Positions 1 through 7,837 of a DNA stretch of 47,323 nucleotides are shown one piece after another (the first letter of the stretch is position 1; each line of letters starts with the position of its first letter). The DNA comes from Streptomyces boluensis (GTDB lineage: Bacteria; Actinomycetota; Actinomycetes; Streptomycetales; Streptomycetaceae), in NCBI RefSeq assembly GCF_009908195.1, contig NZ_JAAAHS010000013.1, positions 1 to 47,323 of the forward strand, written 5' to 3'. Made by a program: the position numbers and the translations under genes. The notes beneath the pieces are model-generated. The model saw only the letters and a program-made list of their open reading frames with translations. It was not told the origin of the DNA and searched no databases.

Positions 1-102
1 GTCTTCGACCCCCCACTCCGCCCGGACATCGGCCTGAGCTACAACCGGACGCCGCAGGCCAGAGGTGCCACTTGCCGCTTGTATGACATGTTCATGCCTT
101 GA
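1..102 (+). CDS. possible C-terminal end of a gene entering from the left
   Basis: Frame 1 is open from the window edge to a TGA at 100-102, giving 33 residues that end in LYDMFMP. I do not recognise them. The same frame re-opens after the stop, so this may be the end of a real gene or just chance open sequence. Only the next upstream bases would settle it. Confidence 0.2.
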   Translation, partial: VFDPPLRPDIGLSYNRTPQARGATCRLYDMFMP

Positions 103-126
103 CACTCTGCGGCCCGCCCGCCGCGT

Positions 127-222
127 GTGACCGCGCACCGGTCCTCCGAGCCGGAGAACCTCACCGAGCTGCTCCAGGCCGCTACCGAGGCTGACCGGCC
201 GACCGAGAATCCCCACTGCTGA
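127..222 (+). CDS. small unrecognised ORF before a terminator
   Basis: A GTG at 127 opens 31 codons ending in PTENPHC and a TGA at 220-222. The residues (NLTELLQAATEADRPTENP) look acidic and helical, like the tail of a real protein, and a strong terminator hairpin follows six bases later. I see no clear ribosome binding site, so it may be the 3' part of a broken gene rather than an intact small gene. Confidence 0.25.
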   Translation: MTAHRSSEPENLTELLQAATEADRPTENPHC

Positions 223-227
223 CCGCC

Positions 228-253
228 CGGTGTCCCGCTGCGGCGGGACACCG
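228..253 (+). terminator. rho-independent-type hairpin
   Basis: An 11-bp perfect stem (CGGTGTCCCGC and its complement) closes a TGCG loop. A pyrimidine-rich run follows. It lies directly downstream of the small ORF ending at 222. Confidence 0.6.
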
Positions 254-575
254 GTGCCCTTCCTTCCGTCGGCGATCTGGGCTCCCTGGGCGAGCAACGG
301 CGCGTATCAGCGATCTCCGGCAGTTCCAAATCCCAGAATCTGCGGACTCTGTCCCTGAGTGCCCACTCACCGGGTCCTCGCAGTGCCGCTCGCCTTCGAG
401 CTAGGGGCACCAGCCCGCCCCTCCAGACCCGGGCCCTTGTGCCCAGGAGATCCACGTGCCTGCTCCTTCAGTGCCCGGTCCTCGATCGGGCGTTGATCAC
501 GCTGCGACGCTTGCTGGTCTCTGCCGGGACATATCTCAGTCGCCCGCACGGATTCGGCATGAGAGCCTCACGCCC
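254..575. other. no gene recognised
   Basis: About 320 bases with mixed third-position GC and no convincing product. There is a good Shine-Dalgarno-like AGGAGA at 445-450 before GTG 456, which would extend the next gene by 40 codons. Those codons end often in A or T, unlike the rest of the gene, so I treat them as leader. Confidence 0.4.
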
Positions 576-989
576 GTGGCTACGGAAACCGAGGTAGGAG
601 AGCTGTTGCACCAGCGCGGCTGGCGGACGGCATTCACCGTCACTGAGATGGTGAACGCGTGGGCCGCGCTGGTGAGTTCCATCGAGCGCGGCTACGGCGA
701 CGACATCGACGAGTACACCAACGACCTCTACTGCCGAAACTGGCTGCACGAGGCATGGCTCCTGCTGGACGAACACATCGTCCAGCTCTGGACCCCGCAG
801 ATCAAAGGCCTGGACGGCCGATACAAGGCCGCGACCATCGACGACGACGGCCAAGCACTCGACAAGTTCCACAGGTTGCCCGGTCCCGACCTGTGGTGGT
901 GGCGGCGCCACCCCCGCATCCTCACCGGAGACCTCGGACGTTCGCTTCACTCGGCCGGTGCCATCGGCACCGACCCGGACACCGCATGA
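576..989 (+). CDS. hypothetical protein
   Basis: Predicted 137-residue soluble protein starting MATETEVGELLHQRGW, rich in Trp and acidic residues, with no signal peptide or membrane segment and no motif I can name. Codon third positions become strongly G/C from GTG 576, which is why this start is chosen. GTG 456 is also in frame and has the better ribosome binding site, but adds a low-GC3 stretch that does not look translated. It resembles the small conserved hypothetical proteins common on Streptomyces accessory regions, but I cannot give a function. Confidence 0.65.
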   Translation: MATETEVGELLHQRGWRTAFTVTEMVNAWAALVSSIERGYGDDIDEYTNDLYCRNWLHEAWLLLDEHIVQLWTPQIKGLDGRYKAATIDDDGQALDKFHRLPGPDLWWWRRHPRILTGDLGRSLHSAGAIGTDPDTA

Positions 990-1007
990 CCCTCACCTCG
1001 CGGGATT

Positions 1008-1037
1008 GCGGGACAACGCTTAGCGGGACAACTCTTA
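1008..1037. repeat. 15-bp tandem repeat, two copies
   Basis: GCGGGACAACGCTTA at 1008-1022 is followed directly by GCGGGACAACTCTTA at 1023-1037 (one mismatch). A partial copy (GCGGGATT) precedes it. Short iterated sites like this can bind a recombinase or regulator, but nothing in the sequence proves a role. Confidence 0.7.
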
Positions 1038-1150
1038 GTGGTCGGCTCCGGAAGTCCTTCGGGTGTTGACCTGAGCGACGAAGACGTTCCGCCGGGTCTC
1101 ATCCAGGGCGATTTCAGAGTCGGCCGTTGAGGTGGAGGTCAGCGGACGAG

Positions 1151-1180
1151 GAGCCCCGGCGATCACCGTCGTCGGGGCCC
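1151..1180 (-). terminator. weak hairpin downstream of the reductase gene
   Basis: GAGCCCCG at 1151-1158 pairs with CGGGGCCC at 1173-1180 with one G-T/G-C wobble region and a 14-base loop. It lies 13 bases past the stop of the minus-strand reductase and could end its transcript. There is no U tract. Confidence 0.35.
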
Positions 1181-1193
1181 CGCGTCGGTCCGG

Positions 1194-1973
1194 CTAAGCA
1201 ACCCGCTCGGCAACCCGCTCGGCCAGAAAGTCCTCCCAGCTCCGCGCGCCCACGGTGGCCCCTTCAAGTACGAGGTTGTCCCCGCCCCGGTAGGCCTTGC
1301 CGACCTTCCCGGGCAACCGCACCGGCAGCAGGGGACGCCGCTTGCCGCGGGCCCCGAGGTAGCCGCGGGCCAGCTCGCCCAGCGAGTACACGCCGGGCCC
1401 GGCCAGGTCGGGTACTCGGCCGGCCGGTACGGCCAGCGTCAACTCGACCAGGCGGGCGGCCACTTCGCGCGAGTCGACCGGCTGCCAGCGCAGCCCTCCA
1501 GGCGACGGCACCACCGGCATCTTGGCCATCTTCTCCACCACCTTCAGCGCCAGGTCGTGGAACTGGGCGGCCCGCAGCGTCGTGAACGGAATGCCCGAGT
1601 CCGCGATCGCCTGCTCCGAGTCGAGCTTGGCCTTGAAGTAGCCGAGCGGCACGGTGTCCGAGCCGATCACCGAGATATAGACCAAGTGCCTGACGGTCCC
1701 GACCCGTTGGGCGGCCGCCACCAGATTCCGGGTCGCCACGTCGTCGCCCTTGGGCCCGCCCGCCAGGTGCAGCACTGTCTCCACACCCTCAAGCGCGGCG
1801 TCGATGCCGTCCCCCTCGAGGAGATCGCAGGCGACGTACTCGACGCCGTTCTTGTTCTCCCGCGGGTTCCGGCTGAGCACCCGCACCGTGCGGCCGGCCT
1901 CGACAAGGAGTGGGAGAACGTGGTTGCCGAGTGTTCCGGTACCACCGGTGACCAGGATCGTCGATGTCGTCAT
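1194..1973 (-). CDS. NAD(P)-binding atypical SDR / NmrA-like reductase
   Basis: A 259-residue protein with an N-terminal Rossmann dinucleotide-binding motif (TGGTGTLG, about residues 8-15), as in atypical short-chain dehydrogenases and NmrA-like epimerase/reductase proteins. It has no classical YxxxK pair in an obvious position, which suits the atypical group. The substrate cannot be read from the sequence. ATG 1971-1973 is preceded by GGAG at proper spacing. It is divergent from the SnoaL-fused ECF sigma factor at 2073, a pairing known for SigJ/ECF41-type sigma factors, whose neighbours are often oxidoreductases or epimerases. A candidate ECF promoter lies in front of it (2045-2071). A redox role under control of that sigma factor is inferred. 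Confidence 0.85.
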   Translation of the reverse strand: MTTSTILVTGGTGTLGNHVLPLLVEAGRTVRVLSRNPRENKNGVEYVACDLLEGDGIDAALEGVETVLHLAGGPKGDDVATRNLVAAAQRVGTVRHLVYISVIGSDTVPLGYFKAKLDSEQAIADSGIPFTTLRAAQFHDLALKVVEKMAKMPVVPSPGGLRWQPVDSREVAARLVELTLAVPAGRVPDLAGPGVYSLGELARGYLGARGKRRPLLPVRLPGKVGKAYRGGDNLVLEGATVGARSWEDFLAERVAERVA

Positions 1974-2044
1974 GATTGCTCCAGAGTTCGAGCCGGGGGT
2001 GCAACTCCCAGCAGGGCCGCTAAATTTTCGTCGTCTGCTCTTAC

Positions 2045-2071
2045 GACCCACCGCGACCGAGGAATGTGACA
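2045..2071 (-). promoter_or_regulatory. candidate ECF41-type promoter for the reductase
   Basis: Reading leftward, TGTCACA (2071-2065) is followed after exactly 16 bases by GGTC (2048-2045). The published ECF41 target is, from memory, TGTCACA-N16-CGTC, so three of four -10 bases and all -35 bases fit. It would start a transcript about 65 bases upstream of the reductase ATG. The -35 ends one base before the sigma-factor ATG. Confidence 0.55.
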
Positions 2072-2072
2072 G

Positions 2073-2969
2073 ATGAACGAGAACGCATCGCTGATCTCGT
2101 TTTTTGAGGAGGAACGCCCCCGGCTGCGCGCGGTCGCCTACCGGATGCTCGGCTCGTTGAGCGAGGCCGAAGACGCGGTCCAAGAGGCCTGGATACGCCT
2201 CAACCGCTCCGACACGAGCGACGTCGAGAACCTCGGCGCCTGGCTCACCACGGTGCTCTCCCGGCTCTGCCTGAACATGCTGCGCTCGCGCGACAACCGC
2301 CGCGAGGATCCCCTCGACTCCTACGTTCCCGACCCGGCCCGCGCCCAGAAGGACGTGGCCGACCCGGAAGAGGAGGCGCTGCTCGCCGACGCGGTGGGCG
2401 TGGCCATGCTGGTGGTCCTGGACACGCTGGCCCCACCGGAGCGGCTGGCCTTCGTACTGCACGACATGTTCCAGGTGCCCTTCGACGAGGTCGGCCCGAT
2501 GCTGGAGCGCACTCCCGCCGCGGTACGCCAACTCGCCAGCCGCGCCCGGCGCCGCGTCAAAGGCAACGCCGCCGCAGTGCCCGCGCCGGACCTGGGTCGC
2601 CAGCACAAGGTGGCCGAGGCCTTCCTGGCGGCGACCCGGAGCGGCGACTTCGAGGCCCTGGTCGCGCTGCTCCACCCCGGTGTGGTGCTGCACGCCGACA
2701 AGATGGTCGTCCCCACCCCCGAGCCCATCTTCGTCAGCGGGGCCAGCACGGTGGCGCAGGGCGCGATGGCGGCGACGGGACGTGCCCGGTTCACGGGCCT
2801 CGCGCTGCTCGACGGGGCGGTGGGGCTTGCGATGGCGCCGCAGGGGCGGCTGCGGCTGGTCCTCGCCTTCACCGTCACCGACGACGACCGGATCGCGAAG
2901 ATCGAGGTCATCGCGGAGCCGGCGCGGTTGGGCGGACTGGAGGTCGCGGTGCTGGACGGCGCCGCCTGA
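2073..2969 (+). CDS. SnoaL-fused ECF sigma factor (SigJ/ECF41-like)
   Basis: A 298-residue sigma-70 family protein. Residues about 9-80 form region 2 (RAVAYRMLGSLSEAEDAVQE), about 110-165 form region 4 with its helix-turn-helix (FDEVGPMLERTPAAVRQLASR), and about 175-290 form a SnoaL/NTF2-like domain that in this group takes the place of an anti-sigma factor and tunes activity. The DGGGK-type motif usual in ECF41 is not present (the matching stretch reads HADKMVVP), so it may belong to a related SnoaL-fused subgroup. GAGGA upstream of ATG 2073 serves as ribosome binding site. The divergent reductase is the likely target. Confidence 0.9.
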   Translation: MNENASLISFFEEERPRLRAVAYRMLGSLSEAEDAVQEAWIRLNRSDTSDVENLGAWLTTVLSRLCLNMLRSRDNRREDPLDSYVPDPARAQKDVADPEEEALLADAVGVAMLVVLDTLAPPERLAFVLHDMFQVPFDEVGPMLERTPAAVRQLASRARRRVKGNAAAVPAPDLGRQHKVAEAFLAATRSGDFEALVALLHPGVVLHADKMVVPTPEPIFVSGASTVAQGAMAATGRARFTGLALLDGAVGLAMAPQGRLRLVLAFTVTDDDRIAKIEVIAEPARLGGLEVAVLDGAA

Positions 2970-2988
2970 GCTGTGCGGGCTCGGGTCC

Positions 2989-3005
2989 CGGGGCCAGGAG
3001 CCCCG
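2989..3005 (+). terminator. short hairpin after the sigma-factor gene
   Basis: CGGGGC, five-base loop, GCCCCG, 20 bases after the sigma-factor stop. The stem is short and no U tract follows, so it is a weak terminator candidate. Confidence 0.35.
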
Positions 3006-3032
3006 TTGCGGGCCACGAAGACGGTAAAGACG

Positions 3033-3087
3033 GTAACGGGGTGCCCCTACATCTTGACGACACAGATAGTGAAGTCGGCCCCGTTAC
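3033..3087. repeat. inverted repeat upstream of the transposase relic
   Basis: GTAACGGGG at 3033-3041 and its complement CCCCGTTAC at 3079-3087 enclose 37 bases. It lies 40 bases before the IS630 transposase and might be part of the element's left end. I could not find a matching copy past the transposase, so the right end of the element seems lost. Confidence 0.45.
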
Positions 3088-3126
3088 TGCCGTCCACGCC
3101 GCCGAGAGATGGGCCGCCCTCCTTCC

Positions 3127-4217
3127 ATGCCCACGTGCTCTGCCGTTCCCGTGGAGCTGACCGCTTCCGAGCGCCACCGGCTCAAGAAGATGGCCTACGG
3201 CCACAAGACCCCGCACCAGGCACGCCGGCGGGCGACGATCGTGCTCCTGGCGGCACGGGGCCGCGGCAACGCCCGGATCGCCGCCGAAACCCGCCTACAC
3301 GTGGACACCGTGCGTAGCTGGCGCTGCCGGTTCGCGGCCGACCGGGTGTCTGCCCTGGCCGACCGCAAGCGGTCGGGGCGGCCGCCGACGTTCCCTTGGC
3401 TGCAGATCGCCGAAGTCAAGGCGCTGGCCTGTCAGTTGCCCACCGAGACTGGAACTCCGCTCTCACGCTGGTCATGCCCGGAGCTCGCGCGCGAGGCCCC
3501 CCGGCCATCACCGAGACGATCTCCGCCTCCACGGTGCGCCGCTGACTCAAGGACGACGCGCTCAAGCCCTGGCAACACCGCTCCTGGATCTTCATCCGCG
3601 ACCCGAACTTCCGCGCCACCGCTCAACGGGTCCTGGACCTGTACGCCCGCATCCTCGACGGCGTCCCGCTCGGCGAAGACGAGTACGTCATCTCCGCAGA
3701 TCAGAAGACCTCCATCCAAGCCCGCTGTCGCTGCCATCCCACCCTGGCCCCGGGCCAGGCCCGCGCGATGCGCGTCAACCACACCTACGGGCGCGGCGGC
3801 GCCCTGGCCTACCTGGCCGCCTACGACATCCACCGGGCCGAAGTCTTCGGCCACTGTGAACGGAGCACCGGCATCGTGCCGTTCATGAAACTGGTCGAGC
3901 AAGTGACGGCCAGCGAGCCCTACACGAGTGCGAAACGCGTGTTCTGGATCGTTGGCAATGGCTGCTCGCACCGCGGCAAGTCAGCGATACACCGCCTGGC
4001 CGCCAGGTTCCCGAACGCCGTCATGGTCCACACTCCTGTCCACGCCTCCTGGCTGAACCAGGTAGAGATCTTCTTCTCCATCGTGCAGCGCAAGGTCGTG
4101 ACGCCCAACGACTTCACAAACCTCGACGAGGTCCGGGACCGGCTCCGAGCATTCGAACATCGCTACAACGCCACGGCACAGCCGTTCCGGTGGAAGTTCA
4201 CCGCGGGCCGGTCATAG
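3127..4217 (+). pseudogene. IS630-family transposase, frameshifted and missing a catalytic Asp
   Basis: An IS630-type DDE transposase in two frames. The N-terminal part (3127 to about 3500) holds the winged helix-turn-helix (RIAAETRLHVDTVRSWRCRF). The rest, in another frame to 4217, holds the catalytic domain. A net indel lies near 3497-3505 within a C run, and in the new frame a TGA at 3543-3545 replaces the Trp codon expected in VRRWLKDDALKP. The first catalytic Asp is present (ISADQKTS) and the Glu is present (WLNQVEIFF), but the second Asp of the usual VDNGSSHRG motif is Gly (IVGNGCSHRG, GGC at 3954-3956). With three independent lesions the element cannot transpose on its own. Confidence 0.9.
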
Positions 4218-4715
4218 ACCGCGTCCCTGCGGTGTCCGTGGCCCAGGGCGAAGCGGGTCCCGCACACCGGCGGTCATGCGCTATTTCCTCGGGTCGAACG
4301 GGACACTGCCCCCGTCGATCCACCGGGGGGAGTCCCCAAGCTGCCCCTCAAGTAGAAGGCGTTCCGCACCAGTCCCGAGGCCCGGTACCCCATACGCTGC
4401 TGCGACACCGCCGCCTGAGCCATCGCGACCTGCACGGGCGTCGGCTGCTCGTGGTTGCAGGTGCAGGCCGTCCGTACCGGGGCGTGACCGGGGTATGTGG
4501 TCCAGAGGCGCAGGGCTTCCCACCAGCACCGGGCGGCGACATGACATCGAGTGCGCGGGCCTCATGGCGACGGTCGTCACAACGGCCCCAGCGCATTCAC
4601 TCCGCTGAGGCCGCCCTTCCGGATCTCCGCACGTGAGCGTGCTCGATCCACGTTCCATTCTACGACTGCGGGCCGGACGGGCCGAGAGGGAGAGCGGGCC
4701 CGTGGGCAGTCCGGC
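4218..4715. other. no gene recognised, 500 bases
   Basis: The stretch after the transposase has no reading frame with convincing codon bias on either strand and no recognisable protein. It is probably insertion-sequence flank and decayed sequence. Confidence 0.5.
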
Positions 4716-4988
4716 TCAGCCGCGTTCTTCCTCCTCGGCCTCCATGCGCCGGATTCCCTGGTGGCTGAGGGAGACCATCGCGGGTGTGTTGCCCGGTTCC
4801 CAGTCGACGGTGATCAGGTCCTCGCCGGCGAGGTAGGTGCAGGCGGCGGCCAGGTCCTCGTCCGGGATGCGCAGGTCGTTCCGCAGCTTCCGCCCCGGGA
4901 CTCCGAGGAGACGGTTGCCTTCGGTGGCTTCGTAGAGGGCGGTCAGGACCCGTTCGCGGTAGACCTGTCGCTCGCGGAGTGTCGCCAT
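4716..4988 (-). CDS. small winged-helix-like hypothetical protein
   Basis: A 90-residue protein, charged and helical at the N-terminus (MATLRERQVYRERVLTALYE), followed by LRIPDEDLAAACTYLAGEDL and a beta-hairpin-like segment before SHQGIRRME. The layout of helix, helix, helix, wing is that of a small winged-helix DNA-binding protein, although no family signature is certain. ATG 4986-4988 follows GGA at a suitable distance. It is the last gene of a leftward group with the small membrane protein and the DUF5994 gene. Confidence 0.75.
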   Translation of the reverse strand: MATLRERQVYRERVLTALYEATEGNRLLGVPGRKLRNDLRIPDEDLAAACTYLAGEDLITVDWEPGNTPAMVSLSHQGIRRMEAEEEERG

Positions 4989-5086
4989 GACCGAGTCCTT
5001 TCATGCGCGAGAGGCCGGAGGGTGGATTGTCCCGGGTGTCGGGTGCCCCACCCGCGGCCTTCTGGAGGAGGAGTGGTCCGGGGGGC

Positions 5087-5296
5087 TCACGGCCAGGTGC
5101 CCGTGAGCCTGCGGCGAGAGGGTTGCGCTGCCGGCGTGTGCCGGCTGTAGCCGGGCGGCCGGGAGGTGGCCGGGAAGGGTTCGCCGTAGTGGTGGGCCGC
5201 GATGCGTGCGTCGTGCTGGGCATTGAGCCGGTGGATCAGGCGCGTGCCGAGCGCGATCAGCAGGGCGACTGCCGCAAGCACGATCAGGGTCTCCAT
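5087..5296 (-). CDS. small single-span membrane protein
   Basis: A 69-residue protein with one N-terminal hydrophobic helix (ETLIVLAAVALLIALGTRLI), then a basic, Pro-rich tail expected on the cytoplasmic side. The start at 5296 has a strong GGAGG eight bases upstream. Only four bases separate it from the stop of the upstream DUF5994 gene, so the two are almost certainly co-transcribed. No function is recognised. Confidence 0.75.
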   Translation of the reverse strand: METLIVLAAVALLIALGTRLIHRLNAQHDARIAAHHYGEPFPATSRPPGYSRHTPAAQPSRRRLTGTWP

Positions 5297-5300
5297 GACG

Positions 5301-5855
5301 TCACCTCCACGGCTTGCTCTGCATCATGATCATCCGTGCTCCGTCGACCGGGTGCCGGAGTGGCGGCAGGGCGGACCCGCCGTCGGCTTCCCAGGCGTCC
5401 TCGCTGCTGCGGGCGTCCCGCATACGGCGGCCGGTCGCGGCCTCCTCGGACATCAGGGCACCGGCAGCCAGGACGCTGCCGGGGATGGCGGCGGCGGCCA
5501 TGAGCCGGGCGGCCGCAGCGGGTTCGGTCTCGGGTGGGATCACCAGCAGGTCGCAGCGGCTGACGGTGTAGGAGAGCAGGATCACCTTGTCGGGATCCTG
5601 TTCGGTGAACCAGCCGACGTGCACGGTGTGCCCGGTGACGGGAACCTTGTGCGGGATGACGGGCCAGCGGCTGGGGTTCACCGTGACGCGTGTGATGCGT
5701 CCGTACCGCTTCTCCAGCGCGTCGGCCAAGGGCGGAAGTTCGGCGGTGAGGTCACGCGAACGAGGCCACCAGGCGCCATCCAAGAGGCCGGCGAGTGCGG
5801 TCTTCGGTGTCAGCGACAGGCGCGCCGAAAGCAGGGGTGCGGCGTTGGTGGTCAT
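5301..5855 (-). CDS. DUF5994 family protein
   Basis: A 184-residue protein with the DUF5994 hallmark LDGAWWPRSRDLTAELPPL near residues 25-43, followed by RITRVTVNPSRWP and a hydrophobic LLVIPPET strand. Function of the family is unknown. The start at ATG 5853-5855 (MTTNAAPLL) is chosen over the in-frame upstream codon because the family begins here. A second, diverged copy is transcribed in the opposite direction from 6124, so the two genes share a 268-base control region. An 8-bp hairpin (5872-5897) lies in the leader of this gene. Confidence 0.85.
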   Translation of the reverse strand: MTTNAAPLLSARLSLTPKTALAGLLDGAWWPRSRDLTAELPPLADALEKRYGRITRVTVNPSRWPVIPHKVPVTGHTVHVGWFTEQDPDKVILLSYTVSRCDLLVIPPETEPAAAARLMAAAAIPGSVLAAGALMSEEAATGRRMRDARSSEDAWEADGGSALPPLRHPVDGARMIMMQSKPWR

Positions 5856-6123
5856 GATCGCGGACCCGTCTCTGGGCCGTCCTGCAGGGCGGCCCAGTGC
5901 CATGATCGCCGGAAACGACGTCCGCGTGGGAGCGGGTGTTCGAGTTACTCCCGGTACCTTCAGCGTACTCCGGCCGGTGGGCGGACGAGCCGTTCTGACC
6001 AGGCGATTTCACCGCCCGGCCGATGGCCGCGGGCATGACCGCAGGCCCGGAGTACCGTGTGACCACGGCGGTATCTCGTCGGCCATGAGGTGTCGGCGGC
6101 CCCGCGCAGGCAGGCGGACCACC

Positions 6124-6618
6124 ATGGCCGAATCCGACACTCCCACCCCTCGGAAGCTCCTTCCGGACGAGATCCACCGAGCGGTGAAACCCGGCACGGC
6201 CCTGCTCCGGCTGCAGACGACCCACTCCCGCGAAGGCGTCCTCGACGGCGCCTGGTGGCCCCGCTCCCGCGACATCGCGACCGAGCTGCCCGACCTGATC
6301 CGGGCGCTCACCGCACACCTCGGCCCCGTCACGCGCGTCGGCCTGGACACGGACGCCTGGGAGGAGGTCCCGACGCGTGTGATCGTCGACGACCGTGTCG
6401 TGCGGCTCGATTCCTTCCCGGTCGGCGACGACACCGCCCTCATCACCCGTGGCGACAACGACCACTTCGTCCTCCTGGTGGTGCCGCCGGACACGACACC
6501 CGACGCGGCACGTGACGCCATGGCCCGTGCGGTCCGAGCCGACAACGTCACCCAGGCCGCCGAGATCCTTGTCGCCACGCTTCCCGAACCAGCGGCACAC
6601 CGTCAGGAGTCGACGTGA
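6124..6618 (+). CDS. DUF5994 family protein, second copy
   Basis: A 164-residue paralogue of the protein at 5301-5855, with the same LDGAWWPRSRDIATELPDL block near residues 40-58, then VTRVGLDTDAWEEVP and a FVLLVVPPDT strand. ATG 6124 fits the family start. The 3' end overlaps the next gene (GTG 6615) by GTGA, implying translational coupling with a PRC-barrel protein. Function unknown. The divergent pairing with its paralogue suggests a shared regulator. Confidence 0.85.
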   Translation: MAESDTPTPRKLLPDEIHRAVKPGTALLRLQTTHSREGVLDGAWWPRSRDIATELPDLIRALTAHLGPVTRVGLDTDAWEEVPTRVIVDDRVVRLDSFPVGDDTALITRGDNDHFVLLVVPPDTTPDAARDAMARAVRADNVTQAAEILVATLPEPAAHRQEST

Positions 6619-6982
6619 TCCAGATGGCAGACAGCCGTGAGTGGAGAACCCACGACGTGGCGGACGCGCGGGGCCACGGGATCGGTGAGCACTGGAGGCG
6701 GTTCACGTCGACACCAGCACCGAGCCGGCCATGGCCACGATCCGCTTCGGCCTGCCCACCCGACACCGTCTGGTGTTCGTCCCCCTAACAGTGCGACCTG
6801 ACGGTGCGACGGTGGGGCCGGGCTACGTGGAGGTCGCCCATGACAAGGCTCTGGTGAAGCAGTGCCCTTCGATCGGCAGCGACGACGTACTTCCCGCCGA
6901 GGACGAGGAGGCGGTCTTCCGGCGCTACGACCTCCCCTACCAGCCAGGGGCGAACGGCGAACGCCAGCCGGCCCGCTGCTGA
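6615..6982 (+). pseudogene. PRC-barrel domain protein, frameshifted
   Basis: The frame starting at GTG 6615 encodes MIQMADSREWRTHDVADARG, the usual start of a small actinobacterial PRC-barrel stress-type protein. The continuation (LEAVHVDTSTEPAMATIRFG, then FVPL and ALVKQCPSIGSDDVLPAE to the stop at 6982) is in another frame from about 6692. Removing the two bases CA at 6690-6691 would restore IGE-LEAV, so a two-base insertion is the simplest cause. It overlaps the DUF5994 stop by GTGA. Whether this is real decay or an assembly error cannot be told from one sequence. Confidence 0.75.
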
Positions 6983-7012
6983 GCTTCCCAACCGACCGAG
7001 GGGGCAGCCCTC

Positions 7013-7111
7013 ATGACGCTCTGCCTGGCCCTGATCATCATCGCGATCGTGCACCGAGGATCGGGGTGGCCGGTGGCGCGGTGGACCTGGCGTACGGCCG
7101 TGCGCCCGTAG
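7013..7111 (+). CDS. possible 32-residue hydrophobic peptide or relic
   Basis: ATG 7013, preceded by a GAGGGGG run, opens MTLCLALIIIAIV and then a basic tail to TAG 7109-7111. The hydrophobic start resembles small actinobacterial membrane proteins, but these usually continue with a second span, so this may be a frameshifted remnant. Confidence 0.25.
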   Translation: MTLCLALIIIAIVHRGSGWPVARWTWRTAVRP

Positions 7112-7207
7112 GGGACGTTCATGCACTCGTCGAGGCTCAGGCCGCGTTCCTCACGGCCGTCGGGACAGGCGATCCCGATCCGGATACGTATCGCCTCGTA
7201 GTCGCGT

Positions 7208-7267
7208 AGGCAGGCGGCCTCGCTACCGGTGGTGCATAGGCAGGCGGCCTCGCTGCCGGTGGTGCAT
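7208..7267. repeat. 30-bp tandem duplication
   Basis: Positions 7208-7237 are repeated at 7238-7267 with a single A/G difference. The unit length is a multiple of three, but I see no gene here that it would extend. Confidence 0.85.
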
Positions 7268-7554
7268 GCGAGTTCGCGGCAGCCGGGCCGGGTGGAGGCG
7301 ACGGGCCCCCAGGCTCGGCGGGTGGCCCTCACCCCGTCCGCTTCCGGCAACCGCGGGGTGCTGGCCGCTCGCCTCCTGCGCCACCGGCGTCGCCGCCAGC
7401 CCCTGGTCGTTCCCGCTGACGCTCCTGGCACCGAGTCGCGGCAGCACCAACCGGCCGATCGCCGGATGCTCATGGGCCACCACTCCCCTTCCAGCCTCCA
7501 CGCGCCTGCGGCTCACGCCGTCGCCCCGGGGTCGTCCGGCAACGGCAAAAGCCC

Positions 7555-7837
7555 ATGCACATCGATAACGCCCTCATCACCTTCGAGCAGGAGGGACCAC
7601 GCATCCTCGCGTGGATCAGCGCGACGTCCTTCCCGCCTGCGGACGGTGGTTCCGAACGGGAGCACCGGTACGGCTACCTCACCGCTCCCCTCCGGCAGCG
7701 CCGCGCCTGGAGTGCACCGTTCCGATCGGGCAGCCGACCGTCCTGCGGGCTTCGCCGAGTGGCTCGCCAAGCAGGAGTGCACCGACTGCTGGCGTGCCTC
7801 CAAAGTGGGCGACGAGCAAGACAAGGACGGCGCCGCG
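7555..7837 (+). pseudogene. degraded hypothetical gene ending in a Cys-x-x-Cys segment
   Basis: Protein-like segments occur in order in three frames. The first is MHIDNALITFEQEGPRILAW to GSEREHRYGYLTA from 7555, the second is VPIGQPTVLRA near 7725, and the third is FAEWLAKQECTDCWRASKVG from about 7750. Read together they look like one small protein with a C-terminal ECTDCWR motif of the kind seen in proteins of Streptomyces integrative elements. Two frameshifts are needed, so it is probably dead. The 3' end runs into the converging gene at 7838. Confidence 0.45.

Noticed and set aside
456..575. Longer start for the first hypothetical protein
   Set aside because: The ribosome binding site is good, but the 40 added codons end in A or T about half the time, unlike the rest of the gene.
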